Below are positions 7,892 through 15,036 of a DNA stretch of 26,923 nucleotides, in pieces. The notes below the pieces were generated by a model, which made no database searches, was not told the DNA's origin, and saw nothing but the letters and a program-made list of their open reading frames with translations. The stretch's first letter is position 1; every line of letters begins with the position of its first letter. The position numbers and the translations under genes were made by a program. This stretch comes from Gammaproteobacteria bacterium (lineage in GTDB: Bacteria; Pseudomonadota; Gammaproteobacteria; Pseudomonadales; Litorivicinaceae): contig PBDH01000008.1 of assembly GCA_002717305.1 (NCBI GenBank), positions 23,154 through 50,076 on the forward strand, read 5' to 3'.

Positions 7892-8902
7892 TTGCCTACA
7901 ACTGAGCTCATCTCAAATTTTTCGATGATCGACGTGGGTGGAAAACGCCATACTGCGCGCAGGGCGGTCGCGGCAGGCACAATTTATTTAGGTCCGAATG
8001 CCTTTATAAAAGTGTGCGATAAAACGTTACCGAAAGGTGACTGTTTTCCGATCGCTGAAATCGCAGGGTTAGGGGGCGCGAAGCAGTGTGCAAATCTATT
8101 ACCGATGTGCCACCCGTTGCCACTGGAGCAAGTTTTGGTTTCTTTCGAGCTCGATCATGAGACTCATTCTGTTCGTGTTTTCTGTGAGGCGTCGGCGCAT
8201 GCGAAGACTGGTGTCGAAATGGAGGCGTTGGCCGGAGTGAACGCAGCGCTTCTCTGCATTTGGGATTTGTGCAAGGGCACCGATCCAGTGCTACGAATAA
8301 GTGATCTGGAGTTGCTAACTAAGACAGGGGGCAAGTCAGGGGTCTGGATCAATCCGGACGCAACGACTCCTCAGTGGGTTCTTGACCGGCTGCCAACCCA
8401 GACACCGCTGGCGGGTCGAAAGATTGCTGTTTTAGTCATGAGCGACCGCGCCTCTGATGGTACTTACGACGATGAATCCGGACAATACCTGGTTGATTCG
8501 TTATCTTCCGAGGGGGCTAATGTTTGTGCCTATCAGGTGATCCCAGACGACTATGAATTGATTCAAAAGACGGTAACGGATGTAACAGAGGCCCATGATC
8601 CCCACGTTATTTTCTGCACAGGCGGCACAGGTCCTGGACCACGTGACGTAACACCGCTGGCCTTGGCAGACCATCTGAATCCCGAACTACCTGGGTTAGG
8701 TGAGTGGCTACGCTCTGAAAGTGCGGTCTACACAAAGACCGCGTGGCTATCGAGGATGGGCGGAGGGCTGATCGGTAGGGCGCTCGTGATAACACTTCCT
8801 GGAAGTTTACAGGCGGTAAAAGAGTGTTTCGGCATTTTCATCGAAGGCCTCCCGAAGGCGATCATGATGGTAGAGAAACAGGGCCGGAAGGGGCGCCTTT
8901 GA
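7892..8902 (+). CDS. Bifunctional MoaC-MoaB/MogA fusion (molybdenum cofactor synthesis)
   Basis: Two Moco enzymes are fused in 336 residues. Residues 1 to about 155 are MoaC (cyclic pyranopterin monophosphate synthase), with MCHPLPLEQV, TGVEMEALAGVNAALL and KTGGKSG. Residues about 167-336 are a MoaB/MogA-type domain (molybdopterin adenylyltransferase fold), with LVMSDRASDGTYDDESG, FCTGGTGPGPRD and a C-terminal LPGSLQAVKECF. The start is TTG at 7892: GGGGG lies five bases upstream, and the next in-frame ATG (7925) would cut into the beginning of MoaC. The fusion is a known architecture. Separate moaC and mogA genes are therefore not needed at this locus. Its TGA overlaps the moaD start (TTGA). 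Confidence 0.93.
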   Translation: MPTTELISNFSMIDVGGKRHTARRAVAAGTIYLGPNAFIKVCDKTLPKGDCFPIAEIAGLGGAKQCANLLPMCHPLPLEQVLVSFELDHETHSVRVFCEASAHAKTGVEMEALAGVNAALLCIWDLCKGTDPVLRISDLELLTKTGGKSGVWINPDATTPQWVLDRLPTQTPLAGRKIAVLVMSDRASDGTYDDESGQYLVDSLSSEGANVCAYQVIPDDYELIQKTVTDVTEAHDPHVIFCTGGTGPGPRDVTPLALADHLNPELPGLGEWLRSESAVYTKTAWLSRMGGGLIGRALVITLPGSLQAVKECFGIFIEGLPKAIMMVEKQGRKGRL

Positions 8903-9150
8903 TTATAGTCAGCGTTCAATGCCTCGGCGTTTTCCGTGAGCTAGGGGATCACTTCGACGTCGATGTTGAAAATAGGTCAGTGCTAGCGATTCGTAATGCA
9001 GTCTCGGCGCACCTGATCAGGTTGAATCGTCCAGACTTGGACGCTGTGCTAAGTCGATCCATATTTGCTGAAGGTGATGAGCTACTGAAGGACCATATCG
9101 TCATCGAAAGCTCAACAGTTAGCCTGCTTCCTCCAGTTGCGGGTGGCTGA
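8899..9150 (+). CDS. moaD: Molybdopterin synthase sulfur-carrier subunit MoaD
   Basis: This is the 83-residue ubiquitin-like small subunit that carries the thiocarboxylate sulfur into molybdopterin. It opens with the typical beta strand IIVSVQCLGVFREL and ends in the obligatory Gly-Gly (SLLPPVAGG). The chosen start is TTG at 8899, overlapping the stop of the MoaC-MoaB gene as TTGA, with a strong GGAAGGGG element just upstream. Longer in-frame starts (8824) would lie inside the previous gene and add residues MoaD does not have. MoeB, the activating enzyme, is not in the window. moaE begins one base after its stop, as expected for the two subunits of one complex. Confidence 0.92.
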   Translation: MIIVSVQCLGVFRELGDHFDVDVENRSVLAIRNAVSAHLIRLNRPDLDAVLSRSIFAEGDELLKDHIVIESSTVSLLPPVAGG

Positions 9151-9151
9151 G

Positions 9152-9610
9152 ATGGATCTATTCTCTGAGATTGCCGGCGACTGTTGGAAATGCGGATTGA
9201 CAGATGGTCCTTGTCAACCAGCGGAGTTTGACTTTCTCGTGGCAGACCCTGCTCATGGTGCAGTGGCGCAGTTCTTCGGAGTCGTGAGGAATCATAACGA
9301 GGGTTTAGCAGCGGCCGCTGTGGACTATGATGTGCACCCTGAGCTTGCATTAAAAGCTCTCGCTGAGTTGTGTTGTGATATCTGCGCAGACTACCCTGTC
9401 AAAGTCGCTATCATTCACTCACGAGGAATAGTCCGAGTGGGTGAAGCAAGTGTTTTGATTGCTGCGAGCAGTACACACAGGAAAGATGCCTTAGGCGCGG
9501 TCTCAGACGCGATTGATCTACTGAAGGTTCGGGTTCCGATTTGGAAAAAAGAGATAGGCTTGGATAACGAGCTGCGTTGGCTCGATGGGCACTCTTTAAG
9601 GGAGGATTAA
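9152..9610 (+). CDS. moaE: Molybdopterin synthase catalytic subunit MoaE
   Basis: The 152-residue product is the large subunit that transfers sulfur from MoaD to cyclic pyranopterin monophosphate to make molybdopterin. Landmarks are QFFGVVRNHNEG, YDVHPELALKAL, HSRGIVRVGEASVLIAASS, THRKDAL and the C-terminal active-site stretch LKVRVPIWKKE with its essential lysines. I start at the ATG at 9152, directly after the moaD stop. A TTG at 9137 inside moaD would add five residues. A short extra N-terminal segment containing two CxxC-like cysteine pairs (residues about 11-20, CWKC...GPC) precedes the normal start of the fold. It is last of the Moco genes, with the HIT gene 18 bp downstream. Confidence 0.94.
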   Translation: MDLFSEIAGDCWKCGLTDGPCQPAEFDFLVADPAHGAVAQFFGVVRNHNEGLAAAAVDYDVHPELALKALAELCCDICADYPVKVAIIHSRGIVRVGEASVLIAASSTHRKDALGAVSDAIDLLKVRVPIWKKEIGLDNELRWLDGHSLRED

Positions 9611-9628
9611 TAGTGAGAGGGCTGTCAC

Positions 9629-10042
9629 ATGGACGCCGTAACGTTTGAAATAGATGCCCAATTAAAGCAGACCAGTTATCCGATAATCTCGCTGTCAGTC
9701 TGCGACCTAAGGCTCGTCGATGACCAACGCTGGCCGTGGTTGCTGATCATACCCCGAGTACCGCATGCAGTAGAACTCATCGACCTGAGTCCTGAACTTC
9801 GATCCACGGTCTGGCAAGAAATCGATCACGTGGCGCGGATCATGCGCGATCAATTTTCACCACACAAACTTAATATTGCAGCGCTTGGGAACCAGGTGAG
9901 GCAGCTGCACATTCACAGTATCGCTCGATTCCCCGAGGATGCAGCATGGCCGAATCCTGTCTGGGGTGTTGGTGAGCCAGAGCCATATGATTCGATCCTT
10001 CTAAACACCCGCTTGGGTACTCTAAGGGAGGGATTCGCCTAG
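9629..10042 (+). CDS. HIT-family (histidine triad) hydrolase
   Basis: The 137-residue product belongs to the histidine triad superfamily of nucleotide hydrolases and transferases. The core reads LGNQVRQLHIHSIARF, followed by DAAWPNPVWG, which marks a bacterial subfamily often labelled diadenosine tetraphosphate hydrolase. Aligned with the His-x-His-x-His motif of classical members, the first histidine is Gln while the second and the nucleophilic third are kept, so the protein is probably active. The ATG at 9629 has GAGAGGG seven bases upstream. It is the last gene of the rightward string, 18 bp after moaE, and converges on gltA. The substrate is unknown. A role tied to adenylylated molybdopterin is conceivable, but HIT genes also sit in unrelated settings. 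Confidence 0.82.
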   Translation: MDAVTFEIDAQLKQTSYPIISLSVCDLRLVDDQRWPWLLIIPRVPHAVELIDLSPELRSTVWQEIDHVARIMRDQFSPHKLNIAALGNQVRQLHIHSIARFPEDAAWPNPVWGVGEPEPYDSILLNTRLGTLREGFA

Positions 10043-10114
10043 CGCATTAATTAACCCGGCTTCTTGCCTGCTCCAAATTTAGGAGTAACCATGGCGATCC
10101 GCGCGGGGATTTAG

Positions 10115-11386
10115 TTATAACTTATAGGACCGTGGAGGTTCACCGGTATAGAGTTGCCGTGGGCGACCGATTTTATAGGACTCTGAGCTCATCTCGTCCC
10201 AATGAGACATCCACCCTATGGTACGTGCGACAGCAAAAATTACTGTAAACATACTAGTTGGAATCCCTATAGCACTTAAGATAATTCCTGAATAGAAATC
10301 AACGTTTGGGAACAGTTTACGATCCGCGAAGTACGGATCGGATAACGCAATCCGCTCTAACTCCATCGCGACAGCGAGACGAGGATCGGTGACTCCCAGC
10401 TCAGCCAATACTGCATCGCAAGAGGCTTTTATAACTTTAGCGCGTGGATCAAAATTTTTGTAGACACGGTGCCCAAAGCCCATCAGCTTAAATGGATCAT
10501 CTGGATCTTTCGCTTTGTCAATGAACATTGGAATGTTTTCAACCGAGCCAATTTCCTCGAGCATTACTAAAACAGCCTCATTAGCCCCTCCATGCGCGGG
10601 ACCCCAAAGTGCGGCAATACCGCTAGAGATGCAGGCAAAAGGATTAGCCCCCGTCGAGCCTGCTAATCGCACCGTAGACGTCGATGCGTTCTGTTCGTGA
10701 TCGGCGTGAAGAAGAAAAATCTTATCCATCGCACTCTCTACTGCCTTACTGATTCGGTATTCCTCGCAGGGTGTCCCGAACATCATGTATAAAAAATTTG
10801 CCGCGTATGAGAGGTCGTTCCGCGGATACATAAATGGTTGGCCGAGCGAATGTTTGTAGCACATCGCGGCGAGCGTCGGCATCTTGGCCACCAATCTGTG
10901 GGCCGCGATTTCACGGTCACGCTCGGACCGAATATCCATTACATCATGATAAAAAGCCGACAATGCACCGACAGCGCCGCACATCATTGCCATCGGATGG
11001 GCATTGTGGTGGAACCCATCAAAGAAGTGGGCAAGGGATTCGTGGACCATCGTATGTCTAGTGATGTTGCTCACAAATTCTATTTTTTCTTGTTTGGCGG
11101 GTAGGAAGCCGTACCAAAGAAGAAAGCAGGTCTCTAAAAAATCGGAGTGTTCCGCCAGTTCTTCGATCGAATATCCACGGTGAAGCAGCACCCCCTGATT
11201 CCCATCGATGAAGGTAATTTTAGATTCGGTTGCGGCTGTAGACATAAAGCCGGGATCGTAGGTGAAATAGCCCGCATTTAATAATCCAGAAACATCGATA
11301 ACATCAGGTCCATATGATCCCTTGAGGACAGGTAGGTCGATAACTTCGCCGGTTGGGAGAGTCAGTGTGGCATTTTTTTCAGCCAT
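10115..11386 (-). CDS. gltA: Citrate synthase, type II (GltA)
   Basis: The product condenses oxaloacetate with acetyl-CoA to citrate, the entry step of the TCA cycle. It has 423 residues, the size of the hexameric type II enzyme of Gram-negative bacteria, and follows E. coli GltA closely through its length. Catalytic elements are visible: GPAHGGANEA (His), MGFGHRVYKNFDPRA (His) and PNVDFYSG (Asp), plus the C-terminal RPRQLYTGE. I start at the ATG at 11386, with GGAG nine bases upstream and the usual N-terminus MAEKNATLTL. The longer reading to 11428 adds non-homologous residues. It is divergent from sdhC, with a near-consensus promoter at 11475-11502. Confidence 0.97.
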   Translation of the reverse strand: MAEKNATLTLPTGEVIDLPVLKGSYGPDVIDVSGLLNAGYFTYDPGFMSTAATESKITFIDGNQGVLLHRGYSIEELAEHSDFLETCFLLWYGFLPAKQEKIEFVSNITRHTMVHESLAHFFDGFHHNAHPMAMMCGAVGALSAFYHDVMDIRSERDREIAAHRLVAKMPTLAAMCYKHSLGQPFMYPRNDLSYAANFLYMMFGTPCEEYRISKAVESAMDKIFLLHADHEQNASTSTVRLAGSTGANPFACISSGIAALWGPAHGGANEAVLVMLEEIGSVENIPMFIDKAKDPDDPFKLMGFGHRVYKNFDPRAKVIKASCDAVLAELGVTDPRLAVAMELERIALSDPYFADRKLFPNVDFYSGIILSAIGIPTSMFTVIFAVARTIGWMSHWDEMSSESYKIGRPRQLYTGEPPRSYKL

Positions 11387-11474
11387 TTTTTTAACTCCTT
11401 TGGTTGTAAATCCGCGAGTTAGACCCACTTCTTAAGTCATTGTGCGGTGCACATGTTTCACGGAAGCGTGGCCC

Positions 11475-11502
11475 ACTATAATGAGGGCGGTTCAGGTGTC
11501 AA
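11475..11502 (-). promoter_or_regulatory. Sigma-70 promoter for gltA
   Basis: On the minus strand, TTGACA (11502-11497, perfect -35) is followed after 16 bp by TATAGT (11480-11475, five of six -10 matches). Transcription would start near 11468, giving a leader of about 80 nt before the gltA ATG. The two hexamers are the best promoter match I found in the window. Confidence 0.75.
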
Positions 11503-11545
11503 TCGCAGGACGTGGAATTAGTCACGAAGAAGTGCACGTTACCCT

Positions 11546-11574
11546 TTGTAACGGGATGATTACGGGACTATACT
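11546..11574 (+). promoter_or_regulatory. Sigma-70 promoter for the sdh-suc operon
   Basis: TTGTAA (11546-11551, four of six -35 matches) is separated by exactly 17 bp from TATACT (11569-11574, five of six). The start would be near 11581, about 36 nt before the sdhC ATG. It is the only good candidate upstream of the nine-gene TCA string, and it lies about 45 bp from the divergent gltA promoter, so a shared regulator site between them is possible. Confidence 0.65.
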
Positions 11575-11616
11575 ACGACTAACGTTGAACGCCGGTGTGA
11601 AAAGGATTGCAGGGAT

Positions 11617-11997
11617 ATGGCTATGTCGAGCGAGCGTCCGGTTAACCTTGACCTGACGACGTTTAGGTTTCCTATAACGGCTATCGCATCCATTCTTCAT
11701 AGGGTGTGTGGTGTCATCTTATTTTTCGGTAGCTTTATTTTTTTGGCTCTCCTAAGTCTCTCCCTTAAAAATGAAGCAGGATTTGCCGACGTACTTGTTC
11801 TCCTTGACAATGGATTTGTGGCCTTTGTCGTCTGGGGTATTTTGGCGTCTTTGGCCTATCATTTTGTCGCCGGTGTGAAGCACCTGTTCATGGATATGGG
11901 TTATGGTGAGACTCTAGAATCGGGCCCTCTATTTGCAAAAGCCTCAATTACAGTTGCTCTTGTGCTGATAGTCCTTGCGGGGGTTTGGGTTTGGTAG
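11617..11997 (+). CDS. sdhC: Succinate dehydrogenase cytochrome b556 subunit SdhC
   Basis: This 126-residue inner-membrane subunit helps anchor complex II and bind quinone and heme b. It shows RPVNLDLTTFRFP at the N-terminus, then SILHRVCG with the Ser and Arg of the quinone site, and three hydrophobic segments. YHFVAGVKHLFMDMG holds the heme-ligand His. Two ATGs are usable, 11617 (AAGGA ten bases upstream) and 11623 (GCAGGG upstream); I keep the first. It is the first gene of the operon and its stop overlaps the start of sdhD. Confidence 0.93.
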   Translation: MAMSSERPVNLDLTTFRFPITAIASILHRVCGVILFFGSFIFLALLSLSLKNEAGFADVLVLLDNGFVAFVVWGILASLAYHFVAGVKHLFMDMGYGETLESGPLFAKASITVALVLIVLAGVWVW

Positions 11998-12341
11998 CAA
12001 ATTTTCTAAATTACAGCCGAAGCGGGGTGGCGGACTGGATCGTTCAACGCTTTAGCGCGTTAATCCTTGCGGCCTATACCATAGTGATGGTCGTGTGGCT
12101 TGTCGTAAACGGTATGGAGCTTACGTTCGCGCAGTGGCAGGGATTCATCGGCCAGACATGGATGAGGATATTTACGCTCTTGACGATTTTGGCGTTGGCC
12201 AGCCACGCTTGGATTGGGCTTTGGACAGTCGCGACGGACTATCTAAGAAAAGGGGTTATCCGTGTCGTATTTCTCGGATTTGTGGGGGTCTCTCTATTCG
12301 TCTACGTTGTCTGGGGTGTTAGTATTCTTTGGGGGTTTTAA
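11991..12341 (+). CDS. sdhD: Succinate dehydrogenase membrane anchor subunit SdhD
   Basis: This second membrane subunit of complex II has about 116 residues and three hydrophobic segments. Typical features are the N-terminal SGVADWIVQRFSA and ASHAWIGLWTVATDYLR, the latter containing the heme-side His and the Asp-Tyr pair near the quinone site. No ATG is available at the 5' end. TTG at 11991 overlaps the sdhC stop codon (TTGGTAG), and TTG at 11985 is the alternative, adding two residues. Overlap with sdhC and a 3-bp gap to sdhA indicate tight coupling. Confidence 0.9.
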   Translation: MVANFLNYSRSGVADWIVQRFSALILAAYTIVMVVWLVVNGMELTFAQWQGFIGQTWMRIFTLLTILALASHAWIGLWTVATDYLRKGVIRVVFLGFVGVSLFVYVVWGVSILWGF

Positions 12342-12344
12342 TTA

Positions 12345-14114
12345 ATGACAACTCTTCGCAAAGTATCTTTTGATGCAGTTGTTATAGGCGGAGGTGGCGC
12401 GGGTATGCGCGCGTCACTGCAGATGGCGCAATCTGGTTTTAAGACTGCTTGTCTGAGTAAAGTATTTCCTACACGCTCTCATACTGTTTCGGCGCAAGGC
12501 GGAATCACTTGTGCCATAGCGAGCGCTGATCCAAAGGATGATTGGCGTTGGCACATGTATGACACAGTTAAAGGGTCCGATTATATTGGCGACCAGGATG
12601 CTATCGAATACATGTGCTCCGTGGGTCCTGAGGCAGTATTCGAGTTAGAACACATGGGTCTTCCATTTTCGCGGTTCGAGAACGGAAGAATCTATCAGCG
12701 GCCGTTTGGTGGTCAATCAAAAGATTATGGAAATGGTGGGCAGGCTGCGAGGACCTGTGCAGCGGCTGATCGGACTGGTCACGCCCTACTGCACACGCTG
12801 TACCAAGCGAATCTAAAAAACGAGACAACGTTTCTCAACGAGTGGTTCGCTGTCGATCTGGTCCGTACCGATGATGGTGACGTGGTTGGTGTTATCGCAA
12901 TTGAGATTGAGACCGGTGACGTTGTTTTTGTTGAATCAAAAGCAACTGTTTTAGCTACAGGCGGCGCTGGGCGAATATATGCATCGACTACAAACGCTCA
13001 CATCAATACAGGTGACGGAATTGGTATGGCATTGCGCGCCGGATATGCAATGCAAGATATGGAGATGTGGCAGTTCCATCCCACCGGAATTCATGGTGCA
13101 GGTACCTTGGTGACGGAGGGTTGCCGCGGTGAGGGCGGATATCTGGTCAACAAGGACGGCGAACGCTTCATGGAACGCTACGCTCCAAACGCGAAGGACC
13201 TCGCTGGTCGTGATGTCGTCGCACGTTCAATGATGACAGAAATTCTAGAAGGCAGAGGCTGTGGTGAGAATGGTGATCATGTTTATTTGAAGTTAGATCA
13301 TCTGGGCAAGGAAATCGTGCACAGCCGATTGCCGGGCATAACCGAACTGTCGAAAACTTTTGCGCACGTAGATCCAGCAGTTATGCCGATCCCTGTCGTT
13401 CCGACTTGCCATTACATGATGGGGGGCATCCCGACAAATGTTAATGGCCAGGCAATTACGCAGGTTGATGGTAGAGACACAGTTATTCCTGGCCTGTACG
13501 CTTGTGGGGAGGCCGCCTGCGTTTCGGTTCACGGAGCTAATCGTCTGGGAGGCAACTCCTTGCTCGATCTGGTAGTTTTCGGTCGGGCTGCAGGGATTTT
13601 CATCGAGGAACAACTTCAGCAAGGTATCGAGCACACGATCGCTTCTTCAGATGACATTGATCGTGCGGTCGGACGTCTCAGAGCATTGGACGATAATGAC
13701 ACTGGCGAAGATACTGCCACGCTCAAGAGGGAGCTTCAGAGCTGTATGCAGAATTATTTTGGTGTATTTCGAGATGGTGAATACATGAAGAAAGGTCGTG
13801 AAGAGTTAGATTCGATGCGGGAACGTATCGCTGACATAGCGATTGGCGACAAGTCAAAAGCGTTCAATACGGCCCGATTGGAGGCACTTGAACTACAAAA
13901 TCTTTTTGAGGTGGCTGAAGCTACGGCTATCTCTGCGGATGAGCGGACAGAGAGTCGTGGCGCACATTCGCGGCGTGATTTTCCGGAGCGCGATGATAAG
14001 AATTGGTTGTGTCATTCGTTGTATCATCCACGATCACAAAAACTGACTAGGCGTGAGGTCAACTTCAGTCCGAAGACTGTAGAGACATTTGAGCCAAAAG
14101 AGCGCACGTATTAA
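12345..14114 (+). CDS. sdhA: Succinate dehydrogenase flavoprotein subunit SdhA
   Basis: This catalytic subunit oxidises succinate to fumarate with covalently bound FAD. In 589 residues it shows the dinucleotide-binding VIGGGGAGMRA (13-23) and the flavinylated histidine H46 in TRSHTVSAQGG. Substrate-site motifs HPTGIHGAGTLVTEG and RGEGGYLVN, and the C-terminal lobe with PTCHYMMGGIPTN and GEAACVSVHGANRLGGNSL, are also present. The ATG at 12345 follows sdhD by 3 bp. All active-site elements are intact and the length equals the E. coli protein. Confidence 0.98.
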   Translation: MTTLRKVSFDAVVIGGGGAGMRASLQMAQSGFKTACLSKVFPTRSHTVSAQGGITCAIASADPKDDWRWHMYDTVKGSDYIGDQDAIEYMCSVGPEAVFELEHMGLPFSRFENGRIYQRPFGGQSKDYGNGGQAARTCAAADRTGHALLHTLYQANLKNETTFLNEWFAVDLVRTDDGDVVGVIAIEIETGDVVFVESKATVLATGGAGRIYASTTNAHINTGDGIGMALRAGYAMQDMEMWQFHPTGIHGAGTLVTEGCRGEGGYLVNKDGERFMERYAPNAKDLAGRDVVARSMMTEILEGRGCGENGDHVYLKLDHLGKEIVHSRLPGITELSKTFAHVDPAVMPIPVVPTCHYMMGGIPTNVNGQAITQVDGRDTVIPGLYACGEAACVSVHGANRLGGNSLLDLVVFGRAAGIFIEEQLQQGIEHTIASSDDIDRAVGRLRALDDNDTGEDTATLKRELQSCMQNYFGVFRDGEYMKKGREELDSMRERIADIAIGDKSKAFNTARLEALELQNLFEVAEATAISADERTESRGAHSRRDFPERDDKNWLCHSLYHPRSQKLTRREVNFSPKTVETFEPKERTY

Positions 14115-14124
14115 GGGGTACCAT

Positions 14125-14829
14125 ATGTTAGTCAGCGTCTATCGCTATAACCCTGAAACGGACCGTGAGCCATACATGCAAGATGTCGAAGTTTCTCTCC
14201 TAGAGGGAAAAGATCTGATGGTTTTGGATGTGCTTAATCTTATCAAGGAGAAAGATCAGTCGTTGTCCTTTAGACGCTCTTGTCGAGAGGGTGTTTGTGG
14301 GTCCGATGGCGTAAACATGAACGGCAAGAATGGTCTTGCGTGTATAACGCCGTTATCGGATGTTGCAGCAAATGGAAAGTTGGTTGTTCGTCCACTGCCT
14401 GGCTTGCCAGTGATTCGCGACCTGGTCGTTGATATGGGAGTCTTTTATAAGCAATATCAACGTATTAAGCCATATTTGCAGAATTCATCCCAGACAGGGA
14501 ATCACGAGCGGTTACAATCGCCAGAGGATCGAGCGAAGCTCGACGGCCTTTATGAATGTATCTTGTGCGCCTGCTGCTCAACAAGTTGTCCATCGTTTTG
14601 GTGGAACCCTGATAAATTTGTCGGCCCATCTGGACTACTCCAGGCGTACCGGTTCCTTGCAGATAGTCGCGATGAAGCCACGGAGGAGCGGTTGGCGGAA
14701 TTAGATGACCCATTCAGCGTGTTTCGGTGCCGTGGAATAATGAACTGTGTGTCTGTCTGTCCCAAAGGTCTTAACCCGACGAAGGCGATCGGACACATTC
14801 GCGATATGCTGTTATCGCGAGCCACTTAG
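14125..14829 (+). CDS. sdhB: Succinate dehydrogenase iron-sulfur subunit SdhB
   Basis: The 234-residue subunit carries electrons from FAD to quinone through three Fe-S clusters. The [2Fe-2S] region reads SCREGVCGSDGVNMNGKNGL then AC; Asp stands where many homologues have the third Cys, exactly as in E. coli SdhB, so this is normal. Cysteine clusters CILCACCSTSC and CRGIMNCVSVCPKGLNP bind the [4Fe-4S] and [3Fe-4S] centres. The ATG at 14125 has AAGGGG upstream and follows sdhA by 10 bp. A 207-bp gap separates it from sucA, the longest space inside the operon. Confidence 0.97.
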   Translation: MLVSVYRYNPETDREPYMQDVEVSLLEGKDLMVLDVLNLIKEKDQSLSFRRSCREGVCGSDGVNMNGKNGLACITPLSDVAANGKLVVRPLPGLPVIRDLVVDMGVFYKQYQRIKPYLQNSSQTGNHERLQSPEDRAKLDGLYECILCACCSTSCPSFWWNPDKFVGPSGLLQAYRFLADSRDEATEERLAELDDPFSVFRCRGIMNCVSVCPKGLNPTKAIGHIRDMLLSRAT

Positions 14830-14890
14830 GACTTTGATGGGCCTGTGTCAATAAACGTATGTGTTGGTAAGTGTCGCCTTGAGGATGTCT

Positions 14891-14956
14891 TTGACGGGTC
14901 CGGGAATGGTTTGCTGAATACGTTTGCACTGAAGGGCGCTAGAGGGCGTCTATAGT
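14891..14956 (+). promoter_or_regulatory. sdhB-sucA gap with possible internal promoter elements
   Basis: The 207-bp gap between sdhB and sucA holds no convincing ORF. It contains TTGACG (14891-14896, five of six -35 matches), but the 17-bp-spaced hexamer CTGAAT is poor. A good -10-like TATAGT lies at 14951-14956 without a matching -35. Together they could drive extra sucA transcription, but neither pair is strong. Confidence 0.3.
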
Positions 14957-15036
14957 GAATGCTTTTATGGAGAAGCAGGGCCTGAATGATCACACTCAAG
15001 GACGTAAAAATGAGTTCTGGTAGAGGGTAGAGCACA

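Noticed and set aside
9890..9960. HIT protein as a degenerate, inactive copy because one triad histidine is absent.
   Set aside because: Alignment places the change at the first His (Gln here). The nucleophilic His and the downstream WPNPVWG block are kept.
10043..10114. Possible bidirectional terminator between the HIT gene and gltA (CTCC 10071-10074 with GGAG 10082-10085).
   Set aside because: The stem is only 4 bp and no T-tract follows on either strand.
14281..14346. Missing cysteine in the SdhB [2Fe-2S] motif (GSD instead of GSC).
   Set aside because: E. coli SdhB has the same Asp at this place, so it is a normal variant and not damage.
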